This document shows, in pieces, positions 22,629-31,056 of a DNA stretch of 32,644 nt. The DNA comes from Endomicrobiaceae bacterium (GTDB lineage: Bacteria; Elusimicrobiota; Endomicrobiia; Endomicrobiales; Endomicrobiaceae). The stretch lies in assembly GCA_028690485.1 (NCBI GenBank), contig JAQVBD010000011.1, positions 10,616-43,259 on the forward strand, written 5' to 3'. The position numbers and the translations under genes are program-made. Under the pieces are notes generated by a model. The model had not been told where the DNA came from. It did no database searches and saw nothing but the letters and a program-made list of their open reading frames with translations. Position 1 is the first letter of the stretch, and each line of letters begins with the position of its first letter.

Positions 22629-23597
22629 ATGAAAAAATTGAATATACAAAGAGCTATAGATACTTTACTTATAGAAGCTCAAGCTATAAAAGATCAAGTT
22701 AAACATCTTGATGTTCAATTTGCTAAAGCTGTTGATTTAATAGAAAAAACTTCCGGTAGAGTTATTGTTATGGGACTTGGTAAATCTGGTCTTATTGGCA
22801 GAAAAATTGCGGCAACAATGTCATCAGTCGGTGTTCCTTCAATGTTTTTACATCCTGCTGAATGTTTGCACGGTGATTTAGGCATGATAATGAAAAATGA
22901 TATAGTTTTAATGTTATCATATTCAGGAGAAACTGATGAGATTAAACAGGTTCTGCCTGTTTTACAAAGAATGAAAATTAAAATTGTTGTTATGACAGGT
23001 AAGATAAAATCGCAAGTTTGGGAAGGTTGCGATTTAATTATTAATTCAGAAATTAAAAAAGAAGCATGTCCATATAATTTAGCTCCAACATCATCAACCT
23101 CTGCAATGTTGGCTTTAGGTGATGCTCTTGCTCTTGTTGTATCAGAAAGAAAAGGTTTTAAAAAAGAAAATTTAGCTTTATTGCATCCTTTAGGAGCAAT
23201 AGGTAAAAAACTTACTATGGATGTTGCAGCTATTATGAGAAAAGGAAAATCTAACCCTGTAATTAAAGATAATTCTACAGTTAAGGAAGCTCTGTTAGTT
23301 ATGACCGGAACAAGAGTCGGCGCAACAAGTATTGTAGATAAAAAAGGGAAACTAGTAGGCTTTTTTACAGATGGAGATTTGAGAAGGCAAATTCAGTTAC
23401 ATGATAATCTTTTAGATAAAAAAATAGCATCTGTTATGACAAAAAATCCGGCAACTGTTACTGCTGACATGTTAGCAGTTGATGTCGCAAAATTATTACA
23501 AGAAAGAAATTTTGATAATATTCCTGTTGTTGATAGTAATAACAAACCAATTGGAATTCTTGATGAAAGAGATTTACTCTCTGAGGGCATTGAATAA
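22629..23597 (+). CDS. kdsD: Arabinose-5-phosphate isomerase (KpsF/GutQ family)
   Basis: KdsD interconverts ribulose 5-phosphate and arabinose 5-phosphate, the substrate of KdsA. The 322-aa protein has an N-terminal SIS domain (about residues 40-180: RVIVMGLGKSGLIGRKIAATMSS, HPAECLHGDLGM, LSYSGETDEI, APTSSTSAMLALGDALA) and two CBS domains (about 205-320, with VGFFTDGDLRR and DERDLLSEGIE). The DLRR motif is typical. It ends the his operon rather than lying in the LPS cluster 14 kb away, yet completes the Kdo pathway. AAGG precedes the start. No clear terminator follows it. Confidence 0.94.
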   Translation: MKKLNIQRAIDTLLIEAQAIKDQVKHLDVQFAKAVDLIEKTSGRVIVMGLGKSGLIGRKIAATMSSVGVPSMFLHPAECLHGDLGMIMKNDIVLMLSYSGETDEIKQVLPVLQRMKIKIVVMTGKIKSQVWEGCDLIINSEIKKEACPYNLAPTSSTSAMLALGDALALVVSERKGFKKENLALLHPLGAIGKKLTMDVAAIMRKGKSNPVIKDNSTVKEALLVMTGTRVGATSIVDKKGKLVGFFTDGDLRRQIQLHDNLLDKKIASVMTKNPATVTADMLAVDVAKLLQERNFDNIPVVDSNNKPIGILDERDLLSEGIE

Positions 23598-23677
23598 AAT
23601 ATAACATAATGGAACCGTCTAAAATCAGTATTTTTGAATTATAACATTGTTTATAAAAAATATAGAGAGGTATTGTT

Positions 23678-24724
23678 ATGAAAATCAAAATGTTTTTAGC
23701 GGTTTTTATTTTATTTTGTTTTGTGGTTTTTTCAATAGCAGCAAATAAGAATAAATCTGTTTTTGTTTCTCACGAATGGGATAAATTGGAAGAAGTTATC
23801 CTTGGCTCCCCTAAAATGTTGACTGTTCCAGGCTACCATCCTACAATAGAATTCGGCTTTAATTACTCAAAAGATAACAAAGACTGGCTTGAAAAAGCCG
23901 GCGGAATTCCTATGGAGATTGCGGATAAAGATTTTTATCAACAATTAGTTGCTCAGTCAGATAATTTAGAAAAAATTTTAAAAGAAAATGGTGTAATAGT
24001 TCACAGATTTGATCCTTCTGTCCTTTCAAAAGAAGAATTGGAATATATGCAAAATTTAGAAAAAGGATTTAACTTCCTTTATCCAAGAGATCCCGTTTTG
24101 GTTATAGGGAATAATGTTATAGAAACTTCTTTAAAAATTCCTATGAGAGCAAGAGAGAAGTTCATTGTCAGGAAAATATTTCAGCCTTTGCTTGAGAAAG
24201 ATAAAAACATAAAATATCTCTCAACGCCTTCTGTATCACCAAACTTTGAAAATGACGGATTGTATCTTGAAGGAGGAGATGTTATTGTAAACGGTCAAGA
24301 AATATATGTAGGTTTTTCAGGGAATGCAACAAGTATTTCAGGTATTAATTGGCTGCAAAGGTATTTGGGGTCTAAATATAAAGTTTATAAAATAGATATT
24401 AAAGATTTTCAGCATCTTGATTGTGTTATGTCTCTTATAAAACCAGGACTTGGCATTATAGTAAAAGATGCAATCATCGGAGACCTTCCTGATTCTATTA
24501 AAAAATGGGATTTTATTGAAATCCCTGTTGAAGATGCAAAAAAATTAGCGGCAAATATTTTTATATTGGATAAAAACAAAGTTATAATAGACGAAACATT
24601 TACATATTTAAAGACTGAACTTGAAAAAAGAGGAGTTACTGTAATAACAGTTCCTTTTAATGCTGTTACCCAAATGGGTGGCGGATTCAGATGTTCTCAT
24701 CATCCTATCAGAAGAAGTAAATAA
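23678..24724 (+). CDS. Exported amidinotransferase-superfamily (guanidino-group-modifying) enzyme
   Basis: A 348-aa member of the guanidino-group-modifying superfamily, nearest in motifs to glycine or inosamine-phosphate amidinotransferases. After a signal-like N-terminus (residues 1-21, FLAVFILFCFVVFSIA) come SHEWDKLEEVILGSP (31-45), LYPRDP (134-139), LEGGDV (197-202), HLDCVM (246-251) and GGGFRCSHHPIRR near the end. Asp201, His246 and Cys339 fit the catalytic Asp-His-Cys triad. Known amidinotransferases and arginine deiminases of this fold are mostly cytoplasmic, so the leader is unusual. An AGAGAGG ribosome site precedes the ATG and a strong terminator follows, so it is a single-gene unit. 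The substrate, hydrolase or transferase, cannot be told. Confidence 0.8.
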   Translation: MKIKMFLAVFILFCFVVFSIAANKNKSVFVSHEWDKLEEVILGSPKMLTVPGYHPTIEFGFNYSKDNKDWLEKAGGIPMEIADKDFYQQLVAQSDNLEKILKENGVIVHRFDPSVLSKEELEYMQNLEKGFNFLYPRDPVLVIGNNVIETSLKIPMRAREKFIVRKIFQPLLEKDKNIKYLSTPSVSPNFENDGLYLEGGDVIVNGQEIYVGFSGNATSISGINWLQRYLGSKYKVYKIDIKDFQHLDCVMSLIKPGLGIIVKDAIIGDLPDSIKKWDFIEIPVEDAKKLAANIFILDKNKVIIDETFTYLKTELEKRGVTVITVPFNAVTQMGGGFRCSHHPIRRSK

Positions 24725-24742
24725 TTTTTTACTATAATAAAA

Positions 24743-24776
24743 AGGTCCTGTTTTTTATAAAACAGGACCTTTTTTT
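24743..24776 (+). terminator. Rho-independent terminator after the amidinotransferase gene
   Basis: A perfect 12-bp stem pairs AGGTCCTGTTTT (24743-24754) with AAAACAGGACCT (24759-24770) around TTAT, followed directly by a T-run and preceded by As that extend the stem. Its A-rich 5' side could also terminate - strand transcripts. Confidence 0.95.
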
Positions 24777-24806
24777 AATGTGTAAATATTTTGTAAAAAG
24801 AAATAC

Positions 24807-24835
24807 TTGCAATTTTTTTATAAAAAGCCTATAAT
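24807..24835 (+). promoter_or_regulatory. Promoter of the TetR-RND efflux operon
   Basis: TTGCAA (24807-24812) and a perfect TATAAT (24830-24835) are 17 nt apart, giving a start near 24842 and a leader of about 30 nt with AAAGG before the ATG at 24871. It lies just after the upstream terminator. Confidence 0.8.
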
Positions 24836-24845
24836 AGACTCAAAT

Positions 24846-24856
24846 ACTAAATTAGT
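24846..24856. promoter_or_regulatory. Possible TetR operator
   Basis: ACTAAATTAGT is a palindrome with 5-bp arms around a central A, placed just after the predicted start site. GACT at 24837 and AGTC at 24854 also mirror each other. The position suits autorepression by the TetR regulator that follows, but 11 bp is short in AT-rich DNA. Confidence 0.4.
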
Positions 24857-24870
24857 CGAAAGGTTTAATT

Positions 24871-25488
24871 ATGAAAAAGATAGATATATTAAGAGAAGAA
24901 CAAACAAGAACAGATATAATTGCTACCGCTCAGAAACTTTTCCAAAAATATGGCATAGATAAGACAACTATGGATGATATAGCCAGAGAAGTTGGAAAAG
25001 GTAAAAGTACACTCTATTATTATTATACAAGCAAAGAAGAAGTATTTTATGCTGTTGTAAATAAAGAAAAAGATGAAGTTATGAAATCAATAAAAAAAAC
25101 AATAAGTAATCTTGAGTCTCCATCGGAACAGCTTAAAACTTTTTTTCTTTCGCATTTCAATGAGTTAAAGCATAAGATAAATCTTTACTCCGTGATACTT
25201 CAGGGGAATGTAAAAAAACATATTGATTTGTTTGGTAGAATTCAAAAAGAAAATATTAGTTCTGAAATTGAAATGATAAAAGAAATTTTATTAAAAGGTA
25301 TTAAAAATGGAGAGTTTAAAAATATTAAAGAGAAAGATTGTGAAGATATAGCTATAATTTGTGTAACAGTAATTCAAGGCTTGGATTCCAGCATTATTTT
25401 TTTCAAAGATGAAGCTCAAAAAGAGTTAAGAATAGAGACCGCAACAGATATCTTCATTAAAGGTTTACAATATAGGAGACAAAAATGA
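24871..25488 (+). CDS. TetR/AcrR family transcriptional regulator
   Basis: A 205-aa TetR-type repressor. Residues about 12-60 form the DNA-binding domain (TDIIATAQKLFQKYGIDKTTMDDIAREVGKGKSTLYYYYTSKEEVFYAVV), which matches the family pattern closely. The rest is a helical ligand-binding domain (about 75-200) rich in charged residues, with no diagnostic motif. It heads an efflux operon and overlaps the adaptor gene by 4 nt (ATGA), so it most probably controls its own promoter and the pump. The inducing ligand is unknown. Confidence 0.92.
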   Translation: MKKIDILREEQTRTDIIATAQKLFQKYGIDKTTMDDIAREVGKGKSTLYYYYTSKEEVFYAVVNKEKDEVMKSIKKTISNLESPSEQLKTFFLSHFNELKHKINLYSVILQGNVKKHIDLFGRIQKENISSEIEMIKEILLKGIKNGEFKNIKEKDCEDIAIICVTVIQGLDSSIIFFKDEAQKELRIETATDIFIKGLQYRRQK

Positions 25489-26516
25489 GTTATAGAAAAT
25501 TAAAAATTAGTTTTTTTCTATTTTGTTTGGTATTTATCTTTGCTGCTTGTAGTAATAATGGCAAAACAATAAATGTTCCATTAAAAGTAAAGACATTCCA
25601 AATAACAAGTAGTTCAATGAAAAACGGATTATATTATAGCGGAACAATAGAAGCCGGTAAAGATATCTCTTTGAGTTTTCTTGCAATGGGGACAGTTAAT
25701 AATATAAATGTAAGAGAAGGCGATAAAGTAGTAAAAGGTCAATTATTAGCACAGTTAGATAGTCAGAGCAGCCAAAATGCTTTGCAGATAGCACAAGCAA
25801 AAGCTTTACAAGCAGAAGATGCTTTTAAAAGGTTTCAACCAATGTATGAGCATGGAAATTTACCGGAAATAAAAATGGTTGAAATTAAGACTGGAAAAAA
25901 TCAAGCGGAACTTGCAGTAAAACTTGCACAAAAAAATCTTGAAGATTGTTCTATATATGCTCCGGAAACAGGTTATATTAGTAAAAGATATATAGAATTA
26001 GGTGATAATGTTGTTCCAGGGAAAACAGTACTAAAAATTGTAACAGTAGATAAAGTTTATGCTGTAATTTCTGTTCCTGAGAAAGAAATCCAAAAAATAA
26101 AAAAAGGTATGGGTACAACAATAGAATTATCTGAAGACAGTAACAATAAACTGAAAGGTAAAGTTGCTGATGTCGGCGTTTCCGCTGATATTTTGTCTAG
26201 AACTTATACAGTTAGAATCCTTATAACAAATTTGAAAACAGATATACTTCCGGGTATGTTATGCAATGTTTATATAGATCAAAAAACAAAAACATCTCAA
26301 ATAATAATTCCTGCAACTGCTATAAAAATTGATGAAACAGGTAAAGAATATGTTTATATTGTAGATTTAACTTCAAAAAAAGTTCATAAACAGTATGTTA
26401 AGTCTAATGGATTTAGAGAAGGGGAAATAATCATTTCTTCAGGGTTGCAACTTAATGATGTAATAGTTAGCCAAGGTGTACAGAAACTTGATGACAATAC
26501 TCTAATAGAATTTTAG
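25485..26516 (+). CDS. RND efflux membrane fusion (periplasmic adaptor) lipoprotein
   Basis: A 343-aa HlyD/AcrA-type adaptor linking the RND pump to the TolC-like channel. The N-terminus is a lipoprotein signal ending FIFAACS, with Cys22 as the lipid site. The barrel and lipoyl parts show LSFLAMGTVNNINVREGDKVVKGQLLAQLD, a short alpha-hairpin (about residues 93-145: AQAKALQAEDAFKR), the second lipoyl half YAPETGYISKRYIELGDNVVPGK, and the beta-barrel with ILPGMLCNVYI. The hairpin is short for a TolC-docking adaptor. It overlaps the regulator by 4 nt and is followed by the pump gene 9 nt later. Confidence 0.92.
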   Translation: MSYRKLKISFFLFCLVFIFAACSNNGKTINVPLKVKTFQITSSSMKNGLYYSGTIEAGKDISLSFLAMGTVNNINVREGDKVVKGQLLAQLDSQSSQNALQIAQAKALQAEDAFKRFQPMYEHGNLPEIKMVEIKTGKNQAELAVKLAQKNLEDCSIYAPETGYISKRYIELGDNVVPGKTVLKIVTVDKVYAVISVPEKEIQKIKKGMGTTIELSEDSNNKLKGKVADVGVSADILSRTYTVRILITNLKTDILPGMLCNVYIDQKTKTSQIIIPATAIKIDETGKEYVYIVDLTSKKVHKQYVKSNGFREGEIIISSGLQLNDVIVSQGVQKLDDNTLIEF

Positions 26517-26525
26517 GATAAAACT

Positions 26526-29500
26526 ATGGAAAATAACGAAAAAAAATCTTTTATAGAACTTGCTTTAAAGTATCGGCAGGTTCCAATATTGATAACTGTT
26601 GTTTTATGTATAATAGGAATATCTGCTCTTTTTAATATGCCAAGACAGGAATTTCCTGAATTTCATGTTAGACAAGGTTTAGTCATTGGAGGGTTTCCGG
26701 GAGCTTCGTCGGAACAAGTTGATGAACAACTTGCAAAACCTCTTCAAAATTATCTTTTCCAATATAAAGAAATAAATAGAAAAAGAACTTATTCTGTTTC
26801 TAAAGAAGGACAAGTTGTTGTTTTTCTTGAAGTAAATGAGAATATAAAAGAACCGGATATTTTTTGGTCTAAATTAAGACTCGGATTGCAAGAATTCAAA
26901 TCACAGTTACCATCACAAGTACTTCTATTAGTAGGTGATAATAATTTTGGAGATGCATCTGCAATATTGCTTTCCATGACATCAAAAGAAAGAAGTTATA
27001 GAGAGTTAGAAGATTATTTAGAAAAATTAGAAAATCTTATCAGACAAAACCCTGCTGTATCTAATGTAAAACATTTTGGACTTCAAAAAGAAAAGATAGT
27101 AATTTATGCAGACCCTAATAAGTTAGCATATTATGGTATACAACCTTCAATAATTATGGCGGCTTTACAACTTGAATCTATGGTTGGTTATGGTGGTACA
27201 GTTACAGATACAAATTTAGTAATGCCGATACATCTTCCCCAACAGTTTAAATCTGAAGCAGATGTCGCTGAACAAATAATTTATACATCGCCAAATGGTT
27301 CTATAGTTAGGATTAGAGATGTTGCCAGAGTAGTCAGAGAATATGATATTGATAAGTCATATGTTGAATTCAATGGTCAAAAGGCATTGGTTTTATCTAT
27401 GGAAATGCACTCAGGCAATAATATCGTGAAATTTGGCAAACAAATAGATAAAACTATAAAAGAATTTAAAAATACAATTCCAAAAGATGTAGAAATATCT
27501 AAAATTGCAGATATGCCGGCAGTTGTTAGTCATTCCATAACCGGTTTTTTTAGAGATTTTGGTATGGCAGTTCTGTCTGTAATTATTGTAATAATGATAT
27601 TTCTTCCTAAACGAGTTGCAGCAGTTGCGGCATTAACAATACCAATTTCTATTTTAATAGCTATGGGGGTATTACAAAGTTTAGGAGTAGAACTGAATAC
27701 AGTATCACTTGCAACATTGGTTCTTGTACTTGGTATGATTGTGGATAATGCCATTGTTGTTATTGATAACCATATAGAAAAATTAGACCACGGTATAGAT
27801 GTTTGGACAGCTGCTTGGAGTAGTGCAAAAGAACTATTTATTCCGGTATTTACAGCAACACTTGCTATTATAGCAGCCTTTTATCCTATGCCAATGTTTA
27901 TGGATGGAATGTATAAAGAGTTTGTTTCTCCTATTCCTATAACTGTTGCAGTAACATTATTTATATCTCTTTTAGTTGCTTCACTATTTGTTCCTATATT
28001 GTCGTACTCATTCATAAAAAAAGGAATTCATTCAAAAGAAAAAACAAATAATAAAAAAACAATGTTAGATAGATTGCAATCATTTTATGATGTAAGAATT
28101 GCTCTTACAATGAGCAAACCAAAACAGTCTATAACAATCGGAGTGGTATGCATTTTTTTAGGAATTTTTTTACTAACATTGATACCACAAGAAACTTTCC
28201 CGAAATTAGAGAGAAATCAATTTGCTGTAGAAATTTATTTTCCTGAAGGTACTAGTCTTGAAGATAATGCAAAGACAACAAAAGAAATGGCAAGAATTCT
28301 TTCCCAAGATAAAAGAGTAACGGATGTAGCATCTTTTATAGGGACAAGTTCACCAAGATTTAATACTCTGTATGCACCGCAAATACCGGCAAAAAATTAT
28401 TCTCAGCTGATAGTAATGACAGATACAAACAAAAATACTAAGAAAGTTTTAGCAGAATATGACCCTAAATATAGAGATGCTTTCCCTAATGCTCATGTAA
28501 GATGGAAGGAACTAGATTTCCTTCCTGCAGCAGCACTTATTGAAATAAGAATTTCAGGAGATACAATTGAAGAAATTAAAACTTTTTCTAACCAAATAAA
28601 AGAGCTTTTAAAACAAGAAAAAGATATTATTTGGGTTAGAGATGATTATCGAAACCCATTACTTTCAATAGATTTGGATATTAATAAAGAAGCAGCTAAC
28701 AGATTGGCAATTACTAGAGGTATGCTCGGACTTTCAACGGCACTTAATCGCAATGGGATGACTGTAGCAACTGTATGGGAAAACGATTATCCAAAAGAAG
28801 TTCTTCTCAAATATGAAGAGTCAAAAACTTCAACTCCGGAAAAACTTAGCAGTCAGTATATTTCTGCCCCATTATCACCTAAACCTGTAATGCTTAGGCA
28901 AGTTGCCAAACTGAAACCAAGTTTTAGTCAAGGGCAAGTTATAAGAAGAAATGGCAGGTATACATTGACAGTATCTGCAGATGTTGCATTTCATAAACTA
29001 TCTAATCCTATATTGAAAAAAGTAGCTAAAAAAATAGACAATTTATCGAAACCTAGCAGTATTAAAGTAGTTTATGGCGGAGAATATGAAAAATCAATAG
29101 AAACTTACGGCCCTTTTAGCAAATCATTAGCTACAAGCATTGTGTTAATATTTTTTATATTGTTTTTCCAATTTAAAAGTATAAGACTAACTTTACTTAT
29201 TATGTGTACCATGCCATTAAGTCTTATAGGCGGTGCATTAGGATTATTAATAATTGGATATCCGTTTGGTATGACATCTTTTATAGGATTTATTGCTCTG
29301 TTTGGTATAGTTGTCAGAAATGGAGTTATTTTGATTAGTTATGCCCATGAACTTGAAAAGAAAGGAATGTCTGTTCGTGATGCAGCGATTGCTGCAGGCA
29401 AAAGAAGAATGAGACCGATATTTTTAACTGCTAGTGCAGCAGCTGTTGGTGTTATACCTTTGATAACATCAGGATCTTTATTGTGGGGGCCTCTTGGAAC

Positions 29501-29612
29501 TGTTATTTGTTTTGGACTTATAGGTTCAACAATTTTAACTTTATATGTTTTACCTGTTGCATATTGGAAGTTAGGGGAAGCAAAGAATAAGGAGCAAAAA
29601 GATGAAAAGTAA
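26526..29612 (+). CDS. RND family efflux transporter (AcrB-like permease)
   Basis: A 1028-aa inner membrane proton antiporter of the hydrophobe/amphiphile efflux type. It shows the start LALKYRQVPILITVVLCIIG, NMPRQEFPEF, FPGASSEQVDEQLAKPL, two large periplasmic loops and two six-helix bundles. The helix 4 motif reads GMIVDNAIVVID, where AcrB has two adjacent Asp residues; here the second is Asn, as in many related pumps. Late motifs include GFIALFGIVVRNGVILI and RMRPIFLTASAAAVGVIPL. Its 3' end overlaps the TolC-like gene by 11 nt. Substrates are unknown; the family typically expels drugs, bile-like agents or lipids. Confidence 0.95.
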   Translation: MENNEKKSFIELALKYRQVPILITVVLCIIGISALFNMPRQEFPEFHVRQGLVIGGFPGASSEQVDEQLAKPLQNYLFQYKEINRKRTYSVSKEGQVVVFLEVNENIKEPDIFWSKLRLGLQEFKSQLPSQVLLLVGDNNFGDASAILLSMTSKERSYRELEDYLEKLENLIRQNPAVSNVKHFGLQKEKIVIYADPNKLAYYGIQPSIIMAALQLESMVGYGGTVTDTNLVMPIHLPQQFKSEADVAEQIIYTSPNGSIVRIRDVARVVREYDIDKSYVEFNGQKALVLSMEMHSGNNIVKFGKQIDKTIKEFKNTIPKDVEISKIADMPAVVSHSITGFFRDFGMAVLSVIIVIMIFLPKRVAAVAALTIPISILIAMGVLQSLGVELNTVSLATLVLVLGMIVDNAIVVIDNHIEKLDHGIDVWTAAWSSAKELFIPVFTATLAIIAAFYPMPMFMDGMYKEFVSPIPITVAVTLFISLLVASLFVPILSYSFIKKGIHSKEKTNNKKTMLDRLQSFYDVRIALTMSKPKQSITIGVVCIFLGIFLLTLIPQETFPKLERNQFAVEIYFPEGTSLEDNAKTTKEMARILSQDKRVTDVASFIGTSSPRFNTLYAPQIPAKNYSQLIVMTDTNKNTKKVLAEYDPKYRDAFPNAHVRWKELDFLPAAALIEIRISGDTIEEIKTFSNQIKELLKQEKDIIWVRDDYRNPLLSIDLDINKEAANRLAITRGMLGLSTALNRNGMTVATVWENDYPKEVLLKYEESKTSTPEKLSSQYISAPLSPKPVMLRQVAKLKPSFSQGQVIRRNGRYTLTVSADVAFHKLSNPILKKVAKKIDNLSKPSSIKVVYGGEYEKSIETYGPFSKSLATSIVLIFFILFFQFKSIRLTLLIMCTMPLSLIGGALGLLIIGYPFGMTSFIGFIALFGIVVRNGVILISYAHELEKKGMSVRDAAIAAGKRRMRPIFLTASAAAVGVIPLITSGSLLWGPLGTVICFGLIGSTILTLYVLPVAYWKLGEAKNKEQKDEK

Positions 29613-30972
29613 TAAATATATATTCATATTATTTTTATGTTTGTTTTCTTGTTCAATATTGAGTGCTGAAACAGATATAACTATTAGTACAGCTACTATT
29701 AATAATGAAAGTCTGGAAAATAATAAACAAACTATAACTTTGAAACAATATCAAGAAATGTCATTAAAAAATAATCATGATCTTCATAAAATAAAGTTAG
29801 AAAGTGACATGGCAGAACAAACATCAAAAGGTGCTTTTACTAAATATTTCCCAAAGATAGTAGCAGGTGGCGGGATTGCAAATACAAATATATTACCTGG
29901 GTTAACAACACCAATAAGTATTTTACCTATAACAGATCAGAGTAATGGCGCTTCTGTTATGATGTTAAGTGTAACACAACCTTTATTTACTGGTGGAAGA
30001 ATAGTAAATGGTAATAAATTAGCTAAAAGTGCAATGAATGCTTCTTTGTATAAATTGCAAATTAAACAAAATGAAGTTTTTGCAGAAGCTGAAAAAAAGT
30101 ATCGTCAATTTCAATTACTTCAAGGTAAAATGCAAACTATTATATCTTATGAAAAAATGTTAGATTCTCTTTATTCACAAGTATCACAGGCTTTTGGGTT
30201 GGGTATATCTTCAAAAAGTGATTATTTAAGAGTTAAACTTAAAAAAGAAGAAGTATCTGTTCAAAAAAGTCAGTTAAGCAAAATGATAGAAATTGCAAAA
30301 AAAGATTTAAAACTTTTTGCAGTACTGGCAGAAGAATATGATGTTCAGATTGATAAAGAATTTTTAGCAATTGAAGAACCTTCTTTCAATACAGATAATT
30401 TTTCTGCTCAACTTAAAGAAAGACCGGAATATAAATTGCTTCAAATTAATGTAGAAGTTGCAAAGTTACAAAAATCTATGAAAGTAGGAAGTTATCTACC
30501 TACTGTAGCGGTTGGTGCAAGTCTTTTTAGAACAGATTATTTTAGCGATAATCATTTTGACAGAAGTGCTATGAATTATCAAGATACTATCGCTTTTGGA
30601 ATGATTAGTATTCCATTAAGTGATTGGTGGGAAGCTGCTCACAGTATAAAGGAAATGAAAATTCAATATGACTCTGCACAAGAACAACTTGAATCTATTG
30701 GGAAATATTTATTGTTAGATATGGAAAGTAAACTAACACAATTAGAAACAGCTTACGAGCAGGTTAAAGTTGCTAAAATAGGTCTTGAATTGGCTCAAAC
30801 AAATAAGCTTGAGTCAGAAGACGGGTATAAAAATGGAACAGAAAAACTTTCTGACTATCTTGAAGCTTTAGCTTTAGAACAGGAAAAAGAAAATAAATTA
30901 GATGAGGCAAAAGCTAATTATTTTCAAGCTAAAACAGCTTTCTTAATATCAACTGCTAATTTGGAATATTAA
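29602..30972 (+). CDS. TolC-like outer membrane efflux protein
   Basis: A 456-aa outer membrane efflux protein completing the tripartite pump. It has a signal sequence (KYIFILFLCLFSCSILSA, probable cleavage before ETD), then the internally duplicated helical barrel: TLKQYQEMSLKNNHDLHKIKLE in the first half and PEYKLLQINVEVAKLQKS in the second. The strands SVTQPLFTGGRIVNG and GMISIPLSDWWEAAHS match the family's membrane and equatorial turns. The final helix region includes ESEDGYKNGTEKLSDYLEALALEQEKEN. It starts inside the pump gene (11-nt overlap) with AAGGAGCAAAAAG upstream. It likely works only with this pump, although TolC proteins can be shared. Confidence 0.92.
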   Translation: MKSNKYIFILFLCLFSCSILSAETDITISTATINNESLENNKQTITLKQYQEMSLKNNHDLHKIKLESDMAEQTSKGAFTKYFPKIVAGGGIANTNILPGLTTPISILPITDQSNGASVMMLSVTQPLFTGGRIVNGNKLAKSAMNASLYKLQIKQNEVFAEAEKKYRQFQLLQGKMQTIISYEKMLDSLYSQVSQAFGLGISSKSDYLRVKLKKEEVSVQKSQLSKMIEIAKKDLKLFAVLAEEYDVQIDKEFLAIEEPSFNTDNFSAQLKERPEYKLLQINVEVAKLQKSMKVGSYLPTVAVGASLFRTDYFSDNHFDRSAMNYQDTIAFGMISIPLSDWWEAAHSIKEMKIQYDSAQEQLESIGKYLLLDMESKLTQLETAYEQVKVAKIGLELAQTNKLESEDGYKNGTEKLSDYLEALALEQEKENKLDEAKANYFQAKTAFLISTANLEY

Positions 30973-31003
30973 TAATTTGTAATTTTGAAAATAAATTATA
31001 TTT

Positions 31004-31031
31004 TTGATAATCTTATAACAATAAGTATTAA
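31004..31031 (+). promoter_or_regulatory. Possible hydE promoter
   Basis: TTGATA (31004-31009) and TATTAA (31026-31031) are 16 nt apart. A start near 31038 would precede the ATG at 31057 by about 20 nt, supporting that start over the upstream TTG at 30985. Confidence is limited by the AT-rich surroundings. Confidence 0.35.
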
Positions 31032-31056
31032 AAAAAATAAATTATTAAAAAAGATT

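Noticed and set aside
30985-31056. TTG start for hydE, 24 residues upstream
   Set aside because: The added residues are Ile/Lys/Asn-rich without family match, and a promoter-like pair lies inside this stretch.
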